Shown in pieces: positions 1-8,697 of a stretch of DNA of 64,000 nucleotides. Both the position numbers and the translations under genes were made by a program. The DNA lies in assembly GCA_905250075.1 (NCBI GenBank), contig CAJNOP010000045.1:1342744-1406743 (forward strand), read 5' to 3'. This stretch comes from Rotaria sp. Silwood1. Lineage: Eukaryota; Rotifera; Eurotatoria; Philodinida; Philodinidae. Below the pieces are notes generated by a model that did not search any database, had not been told where the DNA came from, and worked only from the letters and a program-made list of their open reading frames with translations. Numbering within the stretch: position 1 is the first letter of the stretch; the number at the start of each line of letters is the position of its first letter.

Positions 1-2
1 AT

Positions 3-175
3 ATTGTTCAAGATGAACTTTCTCAAGCTCAAGGTAAAACAGTACACCACTTCAGCAATCCGATCAATGCCTATCTCTTTACTAAACATCTTACTCTTGA
101 ATAGGATCAAATCAGAGACATGCCATCATCAGGTACATTCTTTGAATCAATATTTATTTCTTGATTGATCTGCTT
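3..175 (+). pseudogene. Relic of prolyl 4-hydroxylase alpha N-terminal domain
   Basis: One frame reads HFSNPINAYLFTKHLTLE, then a TAG stop, then DQIRDMPSSGTFFESIF and a TGA stop. This fits the N-terminal peptide-substrate region of collagen prolyl 4-hydroxylase alpha subunits, where a GHPVNAF..KRL..EW.ELE stretch is conserved. The first stop falls where the family has tryptophan, so a TGG to TAG change is likely. The fragment enters from the left edge and is cut off about 20 bp before the inverted repeat that begins at 196. No continuation was found to the right of that repeat region. The assignment rests on about 40 residues and is moderate; it could instead be an old exon of another TPR-containing protein. 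Confidence 0.42.
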
Positions 176-195
176 CGATGATTGTCTAGTTCTAA

Positions 196-325
196 CAAGG
201 GAAGGTCTCTAGGTGTGTCCCGTGGATTTTAATGAAACTTATGTGGATTTGTTAAGTCAAATGTACCTATCTCAGGTATGAAACAATCAGCGGCTACGGC
301 TGCCTCGGTAAAAAAATTATAGTCG
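196..325 (+). repeat. Left arm of large inverted repeat
   Basis: Begins CAAGGGAAG and pairs with 4712-4841 in opposite orientation. Shared blocks include GGTGTGTCCCGTG, TTTAATGAAACTTATGTG and CAGGTATGAAACAAT. Differences are scattered substitutions, so the arms diverged some time ago. Confidence 0.7.
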
Positions 326-327
326 AA

Positions 328-985
328 CAAGGGGGAAAACACGTACTCCCGGACTCCCGTACTCCCGTACTCCCATTGTACTCCCTGGACTCCGGGAGTA
401 CATGGGAGTACAGGCAGTCCAACATAGGGGTGGGAGTTTAACTTTAACTTTAACGTTAAAGCCAAAGTTAAAGTAACATACTTTAACACTGTAACGTGAA
501 AGCAAGGGAGAAATCACGTACTCCCGTACTCCATGTATTCCGCTGTACTCCCGTAGTTCCATTGTACTCTCTGGACTCCGGGAGTACACCGAAGTACAAG
601 GAGTCTGTGAGATACAATTCTTATGTAGGAGACCGTATCATAGGTGCCTTCGTCAACCACTTTAAATATTCCTATTTCTCAAGGAGAAAACCATGCACTC
701 CAGTACTCTCTATACTCCGCTGTACTCCCGTACTTCCGTTGTACTCCCTGGACTCCGGGAGTACAATGGGAGTACATGAGAGCCCAGCAAGGACGAAAAC
801 ACGTACTCCCGTGCTCCCATTGTACTTCCATACTTCCATTGTACTCTCTGGACTCTGGGAGTACACCGAAGTACAAGAAATCTGTGAGATACAATTCTTA
901 TGTAGGACACCGTATCACAGGTACCTTTGTCAACCACTTTAAATATTCCTATTCCTTCTTGAATGGGATACTCATGTCCTCATGA
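328..985. repeat. GTACTCC-rich block with a 277-bp direct repeat
   Basis: The block is built of ACTCC/GGAGT words forming short palindromes such as CTCCCTGGACTCCGGGAG. The motif CAAGG(G/A)(G/C)GAAA..C appears in the same orientation at about 328, 503, 680 and 788, each time just before a run of GTACTCCC. A longer unit (about 557-675) recurs at about 835-953, offset by 277 bp, including GAGATACAATTCTTATGTAG. Long reading frames here exist only because the repeat lacks stops and show no protein family features. Confidence 0.7.
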
Positions 986-1113
986 CCTATGCTTTGGGGG
1001 CACCCATAAGCCCCCATGGCCTATCCTATGGGGTACCCATAAATTCTTATGACCTATCTTTTGGGGGTACCACAAGTCTTCATGGCCTATCCTATGAAGG
1101 TACTCATAATTCA
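981..1113. repeat. Four-copy ~33-bp tandem repeat
   Basis: Units start at about 981, 1015, 1048 and 1081, each reading (C/T)ATG(A/G)CCTAT..TATGGGG.ACCCATAAG with changes. A related sequence in inverted orientation lies around 1745-1767 and 2978-3030, on both sides of the hAT-like element inserted there. Confidence 0.65.
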
Positions 1114-1310
1114 CCAAGGGCTATTGATGTTTGGTATTGTTAAATTTTCAAGCACTGTCTTGCGGTAGTTCCAGTTACTCTTCAAGCATTATTTCGTGGA
1201 GGGATGTCGGATACCGCTAACTATTTAAGAGATATCTAGCGTTAATCGTCATAGATTTTCAAGAGCGTCTAGGTAGGAACGCAAACTGTGATAAGAACGC
1301 CACTCACACG

Positions 1311-1725
1311 CAAGGAGAAAACAGCAGACTCCCAGATTTCCTACTCCTAGGGATCCCTTGAAACTCCCAGGGACCTCTTGGGACTTCCGCGGACTCCTGA
1401 GCTTCCCAGGATTTCATGAGATTTCTTCGAATTTCGAGGGACTGCCAGGAATTCCCCGGATTTCCTTGGAACTCTTTTGGATCTTCTCGCTACTTTGGCA
1501 TATTCCGAAGTAGTAGCACCTACATGCATCATACTGGTCTGACTGTTCAGATCAAAGGTTAAAGGTCAAAGGTTAAACACTAATAAAAAGAAACTAATGT
1601 GTAAAGAGCTGCGCTCCTGTATTTTATGGGACTCCTTGGAACTCTTTGAGATTTCTTGGGAGTCCTTGGAACTCCTAGGGGCTTCCAGGGACTCGTGGAG
1701 TACGGAAGTCTGCTGTTTTCCCTTG
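1311..1725. repeat. GGGACTCC-rich block with inverted ends
   Basis: The left end reads CAAGGAGAAAACAGCAGACT and the right end reads AAGTCTGCTGTTTTCCCTTG, a near-perfect inverted pair. The interior is a degenerate array of GGGACTCC, TTGGAACTC and GAGATTTC words. Flanking 8-mers (CTCACACG and CTTATAGT) do not match, so a clean insertion cannot be shown. It looks like a relative of the element at 3206-3823. The 112 bp from 1557 to 1620 and the remaining gaps hold nothing else recognisable. Confidence 0.55.
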
Positions 1726-1767
1726 CTTATAGTACTCCCATAAGATAGCTCATGAGGACTTATGGGT

Positions 1768-2977
1768 CAGTGCTGCCACCTTTTGAAGTCCAAAAAGCAG
1801 AAAATCATTTATAAAAAGCAGAAAATGACAGAAATTTTATCATAAAAAAGCAGAATAAAAAGACAGAAAGCATTTTCTGTGATATAAAGCTGTTTTGAAA
1901 CTTTGTCCGAGTATACTAATTAAGTGCTTTCACATCAAATATTGATCATTATTGTACAGAATCAAGAAAAGCAATTAATTAACAAATAAACAGGATTATG
2001 CAACAAAGTTTCTTTTGAACGTATATTTTTCATCACATTTAATAGATTTTAATAAATCTTGATTACATAATCAATATTTATGTGTTTCAATACATGATAA
2101 GAATGAATTTAAAAGTATTGCTAATAAAGCTGATATCAGTTCTGTTCCTATACAGTTCCTTTTATCATTTAAAAAAAGTTTCAATTTTCAGAATGCTGAT
2201 TCCACATAAGGGTTGCTACAAAGTAGAGAATATGAAAGCATACCAGCTTCCTAAAATTTAGTGATTAAGTGAAAGAATATATAAACATCCATAACTAGTC
2301 GGAACTAACAAAAATAAAGATCATTTTTGTAACATTGAAAGAATTATAATAGAACAAAAACATTCCCATGTCATCGCAATCGTCACAAAATCGATGATTT
2401 TATCGCGATATGTTAACGATTAATCGAGAGATTATATCGCGATAAATCGTAAAAATTGGCGATTTTTCTTGAATCCTTGCAACAAAAACACAGAAAATGA
2501 AAAACCCATATGACTTTGATAGAATAGGTCGACCATATATAGACTATCTGTGTCATCAGCCAAATCAAAATCGTCGCTTGTATTGCGATATGCTAGCCCG
2601 ATCAATTGTGAGATTATATCGCGGTAAATTGTAAAAAACTGTCGATTTTTGCTAATTTTCACCGAAAAATCGCCATTTATGCTAAACTTCGACAATATAA
2701 TCACCAAATGCTAGCGATTAATTGGCGTTTTTTTTTAAATGGCGGAGAATCGTCAAAAGTCACACGATTTTGAGAACATGGGTTAGTAACTATTGATAAG
2801 GATTTTTTTATAATCGTAAAAAATGATCTGTGAGATGAAAAATATTTTAAAAATATAAATTTCGCAGTATCCAAAAAAGCAGAAAAATTCTCAAAAAGCA
2901 GAAACCACAGAAAAAAGACAGAAAAATTTTCAAAAAGCAGAATTTTTCTGCTAAAAGCAGAAGAGGTGGCAGCTCTG
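1768..2977. mobile_element. Nonautonomous hAT-like transposon with 8-bp target duplication
   Basis: A 1210-bp element flanked by a perfect 8-bp direct repeat, TTATGGGT, at 1760-1767 and 2978-2985. Its ends are CAGTGCTGCCACCTTTT and, inverted, CAGAGCTGCCACCTCTT. An 8-bp duplication with CAG-type ends is the hAT signature. Next to each end are several copies of AAAAAGCAGAAA, arranged like subterminal transposase-binding repeats. The interior has no transposase frame. It contains a ~180-bp repeat with TATCGCGATA-like words (about 2401-2469 and 2580-2652). It interrupts a CCCATAAG-type tandem array, so it is younger than that array. Confidence 0.85.
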
Positions 2978-3205
2978 TTATGGGTACTTCCATAAGAGAG
3001 CCCATGTGAACTCATGAATACCCCTATAAGATACATCGTACTTCCGGGATTTCAAGGATTCCCATTGTACTCTCAGGGATCCGGAATCTTGGAAATCCCC
3101 TTTCCCCCCTTGCGTTCAACTATAAGAAAGACGAAAAAGAGGAATGCGACGTCTCGTTCACTAGATATCACCCTAGTTGCTTTGTCTACTAAACAACCTA
3201 TTATT

Positions 3206-3823
3206 CAAGGGGAAAACGGCTGACTTCGGATCCATCAAAAGTGCCAAACACGTATTAAAAGCATCGAAGTTGGCTCACGAGAATCGCAACAAGACTCAGA
3301 ATAACAAAATTAAGTATTGAGTATGACTTAAAGTATCGGAGTATTTGTCAGAGTATTGGAGTACGCCCGAAGTATCTGAGTTTGGCGGAAATACCAAAGG
3401 GTGAACCCATTTTGAGGTGTTTACAGTTAATTACTTCGTTGCTTCTTTTCGATCATTATGATTCTCAAACATGGAACGAAGTGTGGTGGGAATTACAGCT
3501 ATTGACTACTGACTTGAGACTCCCATACTGCGATACTTCAATAATACTTCGATACTCCGGCTCGTATTCCAGTACTCCGATGATACTCCGACGATACTCC
3601 AGTACTCCAAGCTGAAATCCAACACAAAGAGTAAAGTTGATAGTTTGAATTATACTGCTGAGACACATGATGGAAGATGGTAGATTCTCACTGAAATGTC
3701 CATTTGCGAACAACACAAAGCATGTCTTAGCTGCTGGAGTACGATGCGAAGTACGATCCGAAGTACCGGAGTACCAGCTAAAGTATCGGAGTATCTGAGA
3801 TCCCAGAGTACCGTTTCCCCTTG
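3206..3823. mobile_element. CAAGGGG-ended hAT-like MITE with 8-bp target duplication
   Basis: A 618-bp element flanked by a perfect 8-bp repeat, CTATTATT, at 3198-3205 and 3824-3831. Its ends are CAAGGGGAAAACGG and, inverted, CAAGGGGAAACGG. The interior is rich in GAGTAC, AGTATCGGAGTA words on the left and their complements (GATACTCC, AGTACTCC) on the right, so the whole element can fold back. No transposase frame is present. Short frames inside are repeat shadows. This is the clearest intact copy of the CAAGGGG/GTACTCC family in the window and shows how the surrounding blocks may have arisen. Confidence 0.82.
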
Positions 3824-3825
3824 CT

Positions 3826-4280
3826 ATTATTCGAGGTCGTTTAAAAATTAAAACAAGGAAAAAACCAGTCTTGCAATACTTTCTCAAAAAATATTCGGAA
3901 TAAACTATTACGTTCGTTGTACTCCCATGTACTCTCTGTACCCCGTGAGTACTCGTAGTACGGGGTACGTGTTTCCCCCCTTGATTCGAGGTCGTTTATA
4001 AATCAACAAAAGAAAAAAAATCAATCATGCAATGCTTTTTCGAGATATATTTGGGGTCGATCTGTGGTACATTATTACGTTCGCTGCGTTTCCTTGTACT
4101 CCCATGTGTTTCCTTGTACTCCTATGTACTCCCATGTATTTCCTTGTACTCCAATGTATTCCCTTGTATTCCTATGTATTCCCCTGTACTCCCATGTACT
4201 CCCTTGTACTCCCATGTATTCCCTTGTACTCCCTTGTACTCCCATGTACTCCCATGTACTCCCTTGTATTTTCTTGTACT
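3826..4280. repeat. ~158-bp tandem duplication and TTGTACTCCCATGTA array
   Basis: The stretch ATTCGAGGTCGTTTA..AAT through TTACGTTCG occurs at about 3829-3917 and again at about 3985-4083. Each copy runs into TTGTACTCCCATGTACTCC repeats. The first copy ends in GTTTCCCCCCTTG (3971-3983), the inverted form of the CAAGGGG end. The second runs as a ten-base (CCTTGTACTC, CCATGTACTC) array into the N gap, which suggests that the assembler failed in this array. Confidence 0.7.
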
Positions 4281-4593
4281 NNNNNNNNNNNNNNNNNNNN
4301 NNNNNNNNNNNNNNNNNNNNNNNNNNNNNNNNNNNNNNNNNNNNNNNNNNNNNNNNNNNNNNNNNNNNNNNNNNNNNNNNNNNNNNNNNNNNNNNNNNNN
4401 NNNNNNNNNNNNNNNNNNNNNNNNNNNNNNNNNNNNNNNNNNNNNNNNNNNNNNNNNNNNNNNNNNNNNNNNNNNNNNNNNNNNNNNNNNNNNNNNNNNN
4501 NNNNNNNNNNNNNNNNNNNNNNNNNNNNNNNNNNNNNNNNNNNNNNNNNNNNNNNNNNNNNNNNNNNNNNNNNNNNNNNNNNNNNNNNNNNNN
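4281..4593. other. Assembly gap (313 N)
   Basis: A run of N directly after a ten-base tandem array. The true length of the missing repeat is unknown. Confidence 1.
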
Positions 4594-4711
4594 AAAATGG
4601 TACGCAACTCGCCTTTAACCATCATGACTGAAAAAGAAAAACATCTTTAAGAAAAAATCCTTAAAAAAACTGTATAGCGGAGTATATATGTCAATTTTTT
4701 TGGAAAATACT

Positions 4712-4841
4712 TCGGCTATAAGTTTTCACTCAGACAGCCGTAGCTGCTAATTGTTTCATACCTGAAATGGGTACACTTGACTTAACAAAATCACATAAGT
4801 TTCATTAAAGTTCACGGGACACACCTTGGAAACTTCCCTTG
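4712..4841 (-). repeat. Right arm of large inverted repeat
   Basis: Pairs with 196-325 in opposite orientation and ends in CTTCCCTTG. See the composite region entry. The ~200 bp after it (4842-5045) holds no recognised feature. Confidence 0.7.
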
Positions 4842-5044
4842 TGAGATTACTATGGCTTTCATGGCATATATTTCGATATTGTGGGTGCAGGTTTTTCATA
4901 TGATTTCATTTCTTCAGACTGGTGAGCAGATTGATATATGTGAGCCAAATCAAAGAGAAGTACAAACAGAAATCTCACATACAACGTATCGTAAATGAAA
5001 CAAGAAGTTTCTCAATCGAAAGTAGTTACATTAATTAGGCCATA

Positions 5045-6350
5045 GTCGAAACAAAAGAGCAACAAGAGAAAGAGAAGAAGTTAGCTCAACGGAAGAATTT
5101 GGAAAGCGAAATACAGAGATCTCCTTCAGAGACAATATCATACTTTGGTATTCGGCACTTTTGAAGAGATTTGTGGTGTCAAGACCTCAATCAATGTCAA
5201 AGACATATTCAAGAAATGCAAGACTCACAAGATGGAAGTCCTGATCCTCGGGCGAACTGAAATTGGTACGTCGACCTTTTGCCAATATGTTACTTATCAA
5301 TGGGCAAACGGTAAGATATTGTCTGAATATGAACTTGTTATTCTGATTCGATTACGTGAGTTGACAAATGACCGATATCCATCGGACCAAAAATACTCAC
5401 CATTCGATTTATTGGCGAGCGAATACTTTCCGAATGAGAAGTTTTCGAAGGAAACCAAAAAGACTTAAACGACAGTGTGATAAAGAGCAAGTGCTATGGA
5501 CATTAGACGGTTATAATGAGTTTTCTCAGAGTATTCCGCAACAAGTACAGCATGCATTCAATGATGTGATCGAGACACATCATCACATCTTGGCATCTCG
5601 TCCTTATTCAATGACATTATCTTCTGCCGTGAAAATGGAAATAACAGGGTTTACCGATGATAATATCACCAAGAATGTTGAGCACTTCTTCGATCCAAAC
5701 AAACCTGAAATGAAAAATGCCTCCACCGACAGTCAAAAGCTTCTGAACTTTTTACTTTTGAATACTAGCATATCGAGTGTTGTGCACATTCCGGTGAACC
5801 TAGAGTTAATTAGTAGTGTTTGGGGTGATTATGATTGGTTCACAGCACAGAACTTGACGATCACTACACTCTATGACATCATGACAGTATGGCTATGTCG
5901 AAGTTACTTGAAAAGACAGCATCCCGACTGTCGAAAAACAATTAAAACAACAGTGTATGAAACATGTCGAATGGAACTGCAGTTCCTCGAATATTTGGCT
6001 TTGACTGCAATGGAATCCAAAAACATTCTGATATCATCAACTCTACTCTAGAAGACAGAAGAAGCTACAGACTGCTCTTCGGATACGCATGCACATATAT
6101 TCAACGTGGGTATTCTGACGTCACATGACTTAAAGCTCACCGTCTCTGAAAGAGACGCAGACAAACAACATTATTTCGTTCATTTAAGTTTCCTAGAATT
6201 TTTTGCAGCCCATTACTTGGTGCGAGGACTTGAGTCTTCTGAATGTATGAAGGTCATCAATTTCGTAAGTAATTACAAATACGATCAACGTTTCACCTTA
6301 CTCTTTGTTTTTTACATCCGGCTGTGCTGTTTATCGCTTGAAAATATCAA
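5045..6350 (+). pseudogene. Broken NACHT-domain ATPase (NLR-type) gene
   Basis: NACHT ATPases of NLR type act as signalling switches in innate immunity. The fragments line up in order: a charged helical lead (EKEKKLAQRKNLESEIQ), a P-loop region VLILGRTEIGTSTFCQYV, a Walker B region VLWTLDGYNEF, the sensor stretch HHILASRPYS, and a late motif HYFVHLSFLEFFAAHYLV typical of NACHT C-terminal segments. Several lesions are visible. The P-loop lysine (GKST) is threonine. A frame change occurs near 5140 and another near 5460. A stop lies at 6051 and more frame change follows before 6106. The gene then ends at the mariner-like element inserted at 6353. No LRR or other sensor repeat was seen downstream. 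It is a dead member of what is probably a larger family in this genome. Confidence 0.8.
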
Positions 6351-6352
6351 TA

Positions 6353-7318
6353 CAGGGTGTCTCATAAGTTGTGGCAGATTTTTTTAAATCTAATTTTTGA
6401 TGATAATGAATACAAATCAAACTCAAACTTACACGTATCATACAACTTAACATGTACTTTTATTTCATATATTTTATTTGAATTTAATCATTGGATATAC
6501 AAAAAAATAAAGAAATTGGTACATGTGCAAAATAAGCACACCATCAATGTGTTACAATATATATACCCCGACAAAAGTTTCACTCTGTATTTCTCATATA
6601 TTGTCACTATAAAAATAAGTTATTTTAAAACTAATTACATATTCTGAAAGCTCGCGGAGTTTTCTATCATTCTGTAGAATTAGGTTTTAGTTTTGACCTT
6701 TTCATTACCAAAATAAATTGAAGACAACGAAGGCACCCTCATGTCCAGATTCCCAGACTTGATCTTTCCTTCGTCATCAAAACTAGTTTTAAAAATTTTT
6801 CATCCGTATAGAATGATCTGTATGAAAAAGTAACTATAGATTCTGATAGAGCTTAAAATTCTCTATCACCCTGTCTATTTACTTATTTTCTTGCGTTTAT
6901 AGATTGAAATAAAATTGAATACAATGAATATACTCCGAATCGACTAGCCCAAAAAATTTGCATTTTTTTTCGCTACTTAAATTTAAGACACTGTATTAAT
7001 ACATAATATCATAGAGCATTTCAAGTGCTATCAGAATGTGTGATTTCTTTTGTAAAAACTTACTCCCATAGGAATAGTAATTGGAGAAAAAACTAACAAA
7101 GTAGCGAAAAAATGCAGACTTTTGATATTTGTCAATGGAGGGTATGTTCATTGAATTTGTTTATTTTCTTGTATATTCAATGATCTAATCCAAATAAAAT
7201 ATATGAAATAAAAGTACATGCTAAGCCGTGTCATATGTATAAGTTTGAGTTTAATTTGTATTCATTATCATCAAAAATTAGATTTAAAAAAATCTGCCAC
7301 AACTTATGAGACACCCTG
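6353..7318. mobile_element. Mariner-like nonautonomous element with ~165-bp inverted repeats
   Basis: A 966-bp element starting CAGGGTGTCTCATAAGTTGT and ending in its inverse, with TA on both sides (6351-6352 and 7319-7320), the Tc1/mariner target. The inverted repeats are nearly perfect for the outer ~75 bp and continue with scattered changes for about 165 bp (6353-6517 against 7153-7318). A second inner inverted pair lies around 6958-6975 and 7101-7116 (GCATTTTTTTTCGCTAC). No mariner transposase frame is present; the 96-codon frame at 6357-6647 reads through the repeat arm and has no D,D34D-like features. It sits in the broken NACHT gene. Confidence 0.82.
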
Positions 7319-7320
7319 TA

Positions 7321-8540
7321 TCATTACATGTTTTTCCTTTTAGCTCTTACCTTAATCGTCTCTAACTTACATATTTTCTAGGTTATTCAATTTCGGAAGA
7401 ATTTTCGCCTCACTTTCCACGACAATTGTCTACGAGCAATCACTATAAGATCATTCTGTCAGAATAAACTATAGTAAATAACTGTTCCTGTCCTATCTAC
7501 AATGTTATGTGTCATCGGTATTTTTTGTTGATCCGTACATCATCATGAAAGTGAATTCACATATGGTTTTTCTTTTATTTTGAAAAAAGACAATTTCTAT
7601 TTTACAATGGTTAAATAGATACAATATTTCATGTAAAAATAAATTAAATTGTACAAAGAGATTACTAAAAATAACAATTAGTATTCTTTACTTTTGTTTT
7701 TAACGTCGTTTTCTACTAATACGAAGAAGTGATAAGAAAGTTTTTAACGACTTCTTTTTGTCATTCGAAGATAATGGTGACGATAATGGATAACACAAGT
7801 CATTAGTAATTTCGGCTGTTGCTTCGATGACTGGATGCGGTATTTGTACTCCGTGATGGTACGACGGAAGGAGGAAGTCAGAAATGTGCACATCTGCAAT
7901 CGTGAAAAATTTTCATGCTTTTCCCAGCAAAGCTGAAAATGATTTTGCATTCTGTTAGAAAAAGGATGTTTTTCTTTCGTAAAAAATCGCGACATCCTCC
8001 CTCCAATGTTGATCACTTCGTGTCACCATTGTTTGTACTGGTAATGTTTCGAATGCCGAGGTATAATTCATCGATGTTGTCTTTTTGTCTTGGTACTCGA
8101 GTGGTGTTATTTCAGAAACTCCATCTATTTTACAAAGTACAGTAGTACTTGCACACAATATTCACCGCTTATTGATGATGGAAATGAACAGAACATATAC
8201 AACTTATGATAATAACAGGAAAGAAAAACAATTCAATTGGTGTATCATTTAAACCATTACAGATAAAATAGAGTTAGATGGTGTAAATGAACAGAGAGAA
8301 AAAAATATTTATTTAAGAAAAAGATGACAAGACTACACTAAGCTTTAAGAGAATAAGTAGAGAGCAGAAGATACGACTAGATGAGAGGATACCAGAGCCT
8401 TATATGTGGAATTAAATCTTCAAAAGGCCGACCACTGAATTTTTTCCTCTACATGAATTCTCTTATAGGAGTCTAAAGCTACTTTTTTCTTTATCTTTGC
8501 ACACATTCACATGTTTTCGGTAGTAGTGCCCAACTTGAAG
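7321..8540. other. No supported gene; several short minus-strand frames
   Basis: Short minus-strand frames between 7700 and 8158 overlap in different phases (for example, one starting MCASTTVLCKIDG and one ending LLRISRKRR). They could be pieces of a decayed gene, since codon use looks somewhat gene-like, but no family is recognisable and no consistent splicing joins them. The rest is AT-rich without clear signals. Confidence 0.3.
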
Positions 8541-8697
8541 TTAATTATTACAAAGTTGTTTCAAGTATTCAATTATTCATTTGAGCACACCGGGTGCCGT
8601 GATATTTATGTGCATTAATGTATGTGGTCTATTCACTCAGTCCTTGCTCTTAAATGAATAATTGAACACTTGAAACAACTTTTTAATAATTGAATCC
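8541..8697. repeat. Hairpin repeat, possible small MITE
   Basis: About 45-bp arms (around 8541-8587 and 8646-8697) form an inverted repeat sharing AGTTGTTTCAAGT.TTCAAT and ATTCATTT. The loop is about 60 bp. No target duplication was identified. Immediately after it (8730-8800) is a short GGTATAAGCCTTATACC palindrome cluster. Confidence 0.55.

Larger units (their letters stand above)
196..4841. mobile_element. Composite repeat region bounded by ~130 bp inverted repeats
   Basis: Positions 196-325 and the reverse complement of 4712-4841 align at roughly 85% over about 130 bp. Both outer ends start with CAAGGGAAG. The ends resemble hAT-type terminal inverted repeats, but the 8 bp outside each end (AGTTCTAA and TGAGATTA) do not match, so no target duplication is visible. 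The interior has no transposase-like reading frame. It is built of GTACTCC-type low-complexity DNA, CAAGGGG motifs, two smaller nested elements and an N gap. It may be a large nonautonomous element or two copies of one element in opposite orientation that enclose a repeat cluster. Confidence 0.55.

Noticed and set aside
229-985. Overlapping 60-148 codon frames in the GTACTCC block
   Set aside because: All frames on both strands are open because the repeat lacks stop codons; products are low-complexity (CTPVLPLYS-like) with no family features.
4027-4650. Four long frames spanning the N gap
   Set aside because: Their length is made by the run of N plus the decamer array; no protein evidence.
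6357-6647. 96-codon frame inside the mariner-like element
   Set aside because: It begins in the inverted repeat arm and lacks any transposase motif.
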